A stretch of 64,000 nt of DNA from Sphingomonas sp. Root720 (lineage in GTDB: Bacteria > Pseudomonadota > Alphaproteobacteria > Sphingomonadales > Sphingomonadaceae). Shown in pieces: positions 60,059-64,000 of this stretch. The stretch is taken from positions 661,195 through 725,194 of the forward strand of contig NZ_LMID01000010.1 in assembly GCF_001428605.1 (NCBI RefSeq). The letters run 5' to 3'. A program made the position numbers and the translations under genes. Position 1 is the stretch's first letter. Each line of letters starts with the position of its first letter. The notes under the pieces are model-generated. The model had not been told where the DNA came from, made no database searches, and worked only from the letters and a program-made list of their open reading frames with translations.

Positions 60059-61111
60059 CTACCGGAAGGCCGGCATCACCTCCTTGGCGAAGAAGGACAC
60101 CAGACGCTTCATCTCGGGCATCGGCAACGGCCTCGTGCTGCCGAAATCGCACATCAGGTTCGAATAGCCGAAATCCTGCAGCATCCGAACCTGGCCGATC
60201 ACCCGTTCGGGGTCGCCGATCACTTCCATCTTGTCCCAGCGGAAGTCGTCGCTGACCTCCCCGCCCTTCATATATTTGGCTTCCCAGGATTCGTAGCCCT
60301 TGGCGATCTTGCCCGTCTTGGGGTCGATCGGCGCGCTTTCCTTGTTGATGATCTTGCCGCGGTCGAAACCGGCCTCGAACGCCTGGAAATCCTCGCGTGC
60401 CTTTTCGTTGGTCTCGGCGACATAGACGCTGCGCATCGCGCAAAGCGAATGGCCCTCGGTGGCATGTCCGGCCGCCGCCATCGCCTCGTGCCAGGCTTCC
60501 GACGCGCGCTTGAGCGAGCCGAAGGTCGCCAGCGCGTCGGCCATGATCGGCAAGCCGCGCGTCGCATAGCGCTGCACCGTATCGGGACTGACCGACGCCA
60601 CCCAGGTCGGAATCGCCGCCTGCATCGGCTTGGGCTTCAGGTTGACGCCTTCGCACTGGTAGAATTTGCCCGAATAGCTGACGTCGTCCTCGCGCCACAG
60701 CCGGTTGATCAGATCCAGCGCCTCGTCGAACCGCTCGCGCGCCTCGGACAGGTCGACGCCCAGGCGGCTGAACTCCAGCGACTGGTAGCCGCGACCGATG
60801 CCGAAATCGAAGCGGCCGTTCGACAGCAGGTCGAGCTGGGCGATCTCCTCCGCGATCAGGATCGGGTTGTGGAGCGGCAGGATCAGCACGCCGCTGCCGA
60901 GGCGGATCTTCGAGGTGCGCGCGGCGAGGTAGGACAGCATCGCCGGGATGTTGGTGCACAGGCCATAGTCGCGGAAATGATGCTCGGCGACCCAGACGCC
61001 ATCGAAGCCGCATTCCTCGAGATGCTCGACCAGCTCGGTGTTGTAGTCGTAGACCTGCTTCTCGCTCCACCCGGCATGCTGGTGGTAGAGCAGGAAAGCG
61101 GAGAATTTCAT
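60059..61111 (-). CDS. LLM class flavin-dependent oxidoreductase 2
   Basis: This 350-residue luciferase-like protein has GFDGVWVAEHHFRDYG, TSKIRLGSGVLILPLHNP, AQLDLLSNGRFDFGIGRGY and PTWVASVSPDT. It is distinct from the LLM gene at 22590. It probably uses reduced flavin and oxygen. The ATG at 61111 follows the synthetase stop by ten bases; an upstream Met would overlap that gene. A REP-like pair follows it. Confidence 0.88.
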   Translation of the reverse strand: MKFSAFLLYHQHAGWSEKQVYDYNTELVEHLEECGFDGVWVAEHHFRDYGLCTNIPAMLSYLAARTSKIRLGSGVLILPLHNPILIAEEIAQLDLLSNGRFDFGIGRGYQSLEFSRLGVDLSEARERFDEALDLINRLWREDDVSYSGKFYQCEGVNLKPKPMQAAIPTWVASVSPDTVQRYATRGLPIMADALATFGSLKRASEAWHEAMAAAGHATEGHSLCAMRSVYVAETNEKAREDFQAFEAGFDRGKIINKESAPIDPKTGKIAKGYESWEAKYMKGGEVSDDFRWDKMEVIGDPERVIGQVRMLQDFGYSNLMCDFGSTRPLPMPEMKRLVSFFAKEVMPAFR

Positions 61112-61121
61112 GCGCGCCACT

Positions 61122-62762
61122 TCAGGCTTCTCCAGCGTCTGAATATTGGCGGGCGTTTGTTCGGAGTACATCTTTCGCCACCTTGCCATTTGCGTTGAGC
61201 GGAAGTTCGGTGCCGAGCACGAATGTCCGGGGAACCTTGTAATTGGCCATGTTCTCGCGGGCCCAGGCGGTCAGCTGCTCGGCCGTGGCGGTGCTGCCGG
61301 GGTGCGGAATGACGAACGCCACGCCGACCTCCCCCAGCCGCCGGTCGGCGATACCGACCACCGACGCCGCCGACATCAGCCCGGAGGAGAGCAGCAGATT
61401 CTCGACCTCGGCCGGGTAGACGTTGAAGCCGCCGCAGGTGAACATGTCCTTCTTGCGGTCGACGATGCGGATGCAGCCATGGCTTTCGAGCAGGCCGATA
61501 TCGCCGCTGTGCAGCCAGCCCTCGGCATCGATCGCGGCGGCGGTCAGCGCCGGCTCGCGCCAATAGCCCTGCATGACGTTGTAGCCGCGCATGACGATCT
61601 CGCCGGTCTGGCCCTGCGGCACCGGCCGGTTCTCGTCGTCGACGATGCGGATCTCGACCCCGTCCATCGGCCGGCCGGTGGTCGTCGAGATGACGTCCTC
61701 GGGATCGTCGGCGCGGGTCATCGACACGACGCAGCCCTCGATCAGGCCATAGGCGTTGATCGCCCGCGACACGCCCAGCTCGGCGCGCACGCGGCGCAGC
61801 AATTCCATCGGCACGCTCGCCGCGCCGATGAAGCAGACGCGCAGGGTCGTCACCTCGGCCCCCGTGCGGGCGCGCTGGTCGAGCAGGCTGAGATAGAGGT
61901 TGGGCGGCCCCGAGGCGACGGTGATGCCGTGGCGCAGGATCAGTTCCAGCGCGCGCGCCGGATCGAAGATGTCCATCAGCACCATCGTCATCCCGCGCTC
62001 GGCGCTGGCGAGGATGCCCGCATTGAGGCCGAAGCCGTGCGAGAAGGGCGGGATCACCAGATAGACGTCGCCCGCACGCAGCGCCGCGACGTCGGCCCAG
62101 TCGCGATAGGCGCGCATCAGCTGGCCATGGTTGAGCTGCACCCCCTTGGGCGCGCCGGTCGAACCGGAGGTGAACATCACCTCCGCCAGCATTTCGCCGT
62201 CGATCCCGGCGATCACCGCGTCGAGATCGGCGTCGGACACCGCCTCGCCGCTCGCCAGGAAATCGACGAAGCCGATCTCGCCCGGCGCAGAGACACTGTC
62301 CTCGTCGAGCCGGACGATGTGGCGCACGGCCGGCAGGCGGTCGAACGGACGCCCGTCGCCCGCGCCATAAGCGGCCTTGACGATGTCGATCAGCCGGGTG
62401 CCGGCGCATTGGCCGACGGTGATCAGCAGCTTGGCGCCGGTCGCCTCGAGCAGCGGACCGACTTCGCGCGCCTTGAGCCGGGTCGACAGCGGCATCAGGA
62501 CCGCCCCCGCCATCCAGGCGGCGTGCGCGGCGATCACCCAGCGGGTGACGTTGGGCGCCCAGCAGACGACGAAGTCGCCAGGCTCGATTCCGGCCGAGAT
62601 CAGCGCGCGGGCCATGCGGCGCGCCTGTTCGTGCAGGTCGCGAAAGCTGGTCTCGCGGTCGCCGTCGCGGACGGCTATCCGGTCCGCATATTCGGCGGCG
62701 CGATCGCGCAGCAGATGCGCGATGCTGCGATGGTCGGCGGCGAGGGCCTGGGTCGTTGCCAT
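61122..62762 (-). CDS. AMP-forming acyl-CoA synthetase 2 (ANL superfamily)
   Basis: This 546-residue ligase has the P-loop MFTSGSTGAPKGV, GWLHSGDIG, the hinge DRKKDMFTCGGFNVYP and a C-terminal PLNANGKVAKDVL with the catalytic Lys. It activates a carboxylic acid to its CoA ester. The start lies one base after the SDR stop. The A5 motif reads YGLIEG, where many family members have YGxTE. Confidence 0.92.
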   Translation of the reverse strand: MATTQALAADHRSIAHLLRDRAAEYADRIAVRDGDRETSFRDLHEQARRMARALISAGIEPGDFVVCWAPNVTRWVIAAHAAWMAGAVLMPLSTRLKAREVGPLLEATGAKLLITVGQCAGTRLIDIVKAAYGAGDGRPFDRLPAVRHIVRLDEDSVSAPGEIGFVDFLASGEAVSDADLDAVIAGIDGEMLAEVMFTSGSTGAPKGVQLNHGQLMRAYRDWADVAALRAGDVYLVIPPFSHGFGLNAGILASAERGMTMVLMDIFDPARALELILRHGITVASGPPNLYLSLLDQRARTGAEVTTLRVCFIGAASVPMELLRRVRAELGVSRAINAYGLIEGCVVSMTRADDPEDVISTTTGRPMDGVEIRIVDDENRPVPQGQTGEIVMRGYNVMQGYWREPALTAAAIDAEGWLHSGDIGLLESHGCIRIVDRKKDMFTCGGFNVYPAEVENLLLSSGLMSAASVVGIADRRLGEVGVAFVIPHPGSTATAEQLTAWARENMANYKVPRTFVLGTELPLNANGKVAKDVLRTNARQYSDAGEA

Positions 62763-62763
62763 G

Positions 62764-63465
62764 TCAGCCCACCATCGTCAGACCGCCGCTGACGCTCAAG
62801 GTCTGACCGGTGACGAAGGTCGAATCCTCGCCAAGGAAGAAGGCGACCGCCCCGGCGATATCCACCGCCTCGGCCACACGCTTCATCGGCGTCTTGGCGG
62901 CGAGCTTGTCCATAACGTCGCCATGCGCCGCCGACATCGGCGTGCGGACCGGGCCCGGGGAGACATTGTTCACGCGGACCCCGAAGCGCCCGACTTCCTG
63001 CGCGAGGCTGCGGGTGAAGGCGGCGAGCCCGCCCTTGGTGGCCGAGTAGACGGCTTCCCCCGCCGCGCCGGCCCGCGCCGAATCCGAGATGATGTTGACC
63101 ACCGATCCGCCGCCGGCCGCGATCATCGACGGCACCACGGCATGGCAAGCCTGGATCGCGGCGGTCAGGTTGACCGCCACCAGCAGGTCCCAGCGGGGCT
63201 CCTGGTCGAGGAAGCGGCCGACCTGCGCGATACCGGCGCAGTTGACGAGGCCATGGACCGGCCCGTCGGCCAGGATGCGTTCGAGCGCGGCGCGGTAGCC
63301 CGGCGCGTCGGCGATATCCTGCGCCACCTGCTCGGCCAGCGCGGGCGCGCCGTCCGGAAAGGCGCGATCGATGCCGATCACCTGCCAGTCGCGCGCGGCG
63401 AGCAGCGCCGCGATCGCCGCACCGATCGCCCCGGCCGCGCCGGTCAGGATGACCCGCCGACTCAT
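62764..63465 (-). CDS. Short-chain dehydrogenase/reductase (SDR)
   Basis: This 233-residue SDR has TGAAGAIGAA (8-17), NCAG for NNAG (75-78), Ser127, Tyr140 and Lys144 (YSATK), and Asp33 favouring NAD. The start overlaps the ligase-like stop by four bases. It sits just before acyl-CoA synthetase 2 and may oxidise a hydroxyl group next to the CoA-activated chain. Confidence 0.88.
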   Translation of the reverse strand: MSRRVILTGAAGAIGAAIAALLAARDWQVIGIDRAFPDGAPALAEQVAQDIADAPGYRAALERILADGPVHGLVNCAGIAQVGRFLDQEPRWDLLVAVNLTAAIQACHAVVPSMIAAGGGSVVNIISDSARAGAAGEAVYSATKGGLAAFTRSLAQEVGRFGVRVNNVSPGPVRTPMSAAHGDVMDKLAAKTPMKRVAEAVDIAGAVAFFLGEDSTFVTGQTLSVSGGLTMVG

Positions 63466-64000
63466 GCGGCTGTGCCCGGAGCGGCGCGATGCTGGCCGCG
63501 CAGATCCTCGACGGCGCCGTGCGGCTTGCCTTCGATCTCGCCCGCCAATGAGGTTTCGACCGCGATCGTCACCGGACAGGCCGCAGCGATCGCCTGGTCG
63601 ATCCGGGCCAGCCACATCGGATTCCTGACCAGCGTCTCGCGGTTGAAGCCGACCTTGAGCGTCGCCGCGTCGAGCGTGCGCTCGCCGCGGTCGATCTCGA
63701 GCGTCCAGGCCGACACGCCGTCGATCAGCGCGAGCTGCCTGCGCAGCGCGGCCAGCGAAATCCAGCGGCCGCGCAGCAGCACATGGTCGCCATAGGTGCG
63801 GTCGAACAGGCCGGCATCGCTCTTCGGCGCCGCACGGAGCGTCCCCGTGCGCAACACGCTGTCCTTCAGCGCCGCGCAGAATGTCGGCCGGATGACGATC
63901 TCGGCATCGGCAACGTCGCCGGCCAAGTCCTCGGCGAGGATCTCGTCCTTGTCGGGGGATGCGAGCGCGACGGTGCCGCCCGCCGCTTCCCACTGGCCGC
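63462..64000 (-). CDS. C-terminal part of a probable AMP-forming ligase-like protein (cut by window edge)
   Basis: The last 179 residues are visible. They contain VLRTGTLRAAPKSDAG and a following LLRGRWISLAALRRQLAL stretch, which recall the C-terminal hinge of phenylacetate-CoA ligase-type enzymes, although the usual GD and GR-x-D residues are altered. The start lies beyond the right edge. The stop overlaps the SDR start by four bases. A fuller sequence is needed to name it. Confidence 0.5.
   Translation of the reverse strand, partial: GQWEAAGGTVALASPDKDEILAEDLAGDVADAEIVIRPTFCAALKDSVLRTGTLRAAPKSDAGLFDRTYGDHVLLRGRWISLAALRRQLALIDGVSAWTLEIDRGERTLDAATLKVGFNRETLVRNPMWLARIDQAIAAACPVTIAVETSLAGEIEGKPHGAVEDLRGQHRAAPGTAA

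Noticed and set aside
1-64000. Search by eye for CRISPR arrays, tRNA, rRNA, insertion sequences and phage genes
   Set aside because: No spaced identical repeats, cloverleaf, ribosomal RNA core, transposase or integrase motif was recognised; a covariance-model scan was not possible here.

Overview
The window is GC-rich DNA packed with catabolic genes and looks like part of a sphingomonad (Sphingomonadales, Alphaproteobacteria) chromosome or large plasmid. The evidence is two TonB-dependent receptors with EIVVTARR- or EITVTARR-type TonB boxes, many SDR, acyl-CoA and ring-oxygenase family proteins, short REP-like repeats in intergenic gaps, and a pairing of an NDP-forming acyl-CoA synthetase with a hydroxycinnamoyl-CoA hydratase/lyase, as known from Sphingobium ferulate catabolism. 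No rRNA, tRNA, CRISPR array, transposase or phage gene was seen. The species cannot be named from the sequence.

Layout. 1-2.6 kb: start of a MalT-type LuxR regulator, a DJ-1/PfpI protein, a TesB thioesterase and a MaoC-like protein. 2.5-10.7 kb: a Rieske oxygenase operon (oxygenase, acyl-CoA dehydrogenase, Rieske ferredoxin, FMN-dependent NADH reductase), a divergent TIM-barrel/VOC pair, a VOC/SDR pair and two more SDRs. Three copies of an A-tract/CATTCATG/TGTTTT element lie in the two divergent promoter regions here. 10.8-18.6 kb: a leftward operon (bicupin, DUF6282 amidohydrolase, aldehyde dehydrogenase, FolD) divergent from a rightward operon (NDP-forming acyl-CoA synthetase, hydroxycinnamoyl-CoA hydratase/lyase-like enzyme, carboxymuconolactone-decarboxylase-like protein). 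18.7-23.7 kb: IpdAB-like CoA-transferase genes, a LuxR regulator, an SDR and a luciferase-like flavin monooxygenase. 23.9-28.5 kb: TonB receptor 1, a dihydrodipicolinate-reductase-like dehydrogenase and an amidohydrolase. 28.4-39.7 kb: a tight ten-gene leftward operon (D-aminoacylase-like amidohydrolase, TauD dioxygenase, cupin, HyuB, HyuA, SDR, degenerate SDR, dienelactone hydrolase, MFS transporter, SDR). 39.9-52.1 kb: aldehyde and alcohol dehydrogenases, a second MFS transporter, TonB receptor 2, an IclR regulator, then a second amidohydrolase, TauD and cupin set with an alpha/beta hydrolase. 52.1-64 kb: a leftward run of CoA-ester genes (ligases, SDRs, thiolase-like protein with DUF35 partner, cyclase, serine hydrolase, two LLM oxidoreductases, EthD-like protein).

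How it fits together. The TonB receptors and MFS carriers would import a substrate. Oxygenases, amidohydrolases and dehydrogenases would modify it, and CoA ligases, the hydratase/lyase, the predicted retro-aldolase, the CoA-transferase and the thioesterase would shorten it. The substrate is not identifiable from sequence alone.

The most notable unnamed structure is a recurring operator, roughly AACCAASCGATCGCTTG. Seven clear copies and one weak copy lie in the gaps upstream of separate transcription units from 15 to 50 kb, several inside recognisable promoters. This suggests one regulator, probably TetR-like and encoded outside the window, that controls most of the middle of the window. A second theme is repeated amidohydrolase-TauD-cupin modules, and a third is several SDR-fold proteins that have lost catalytic residues.
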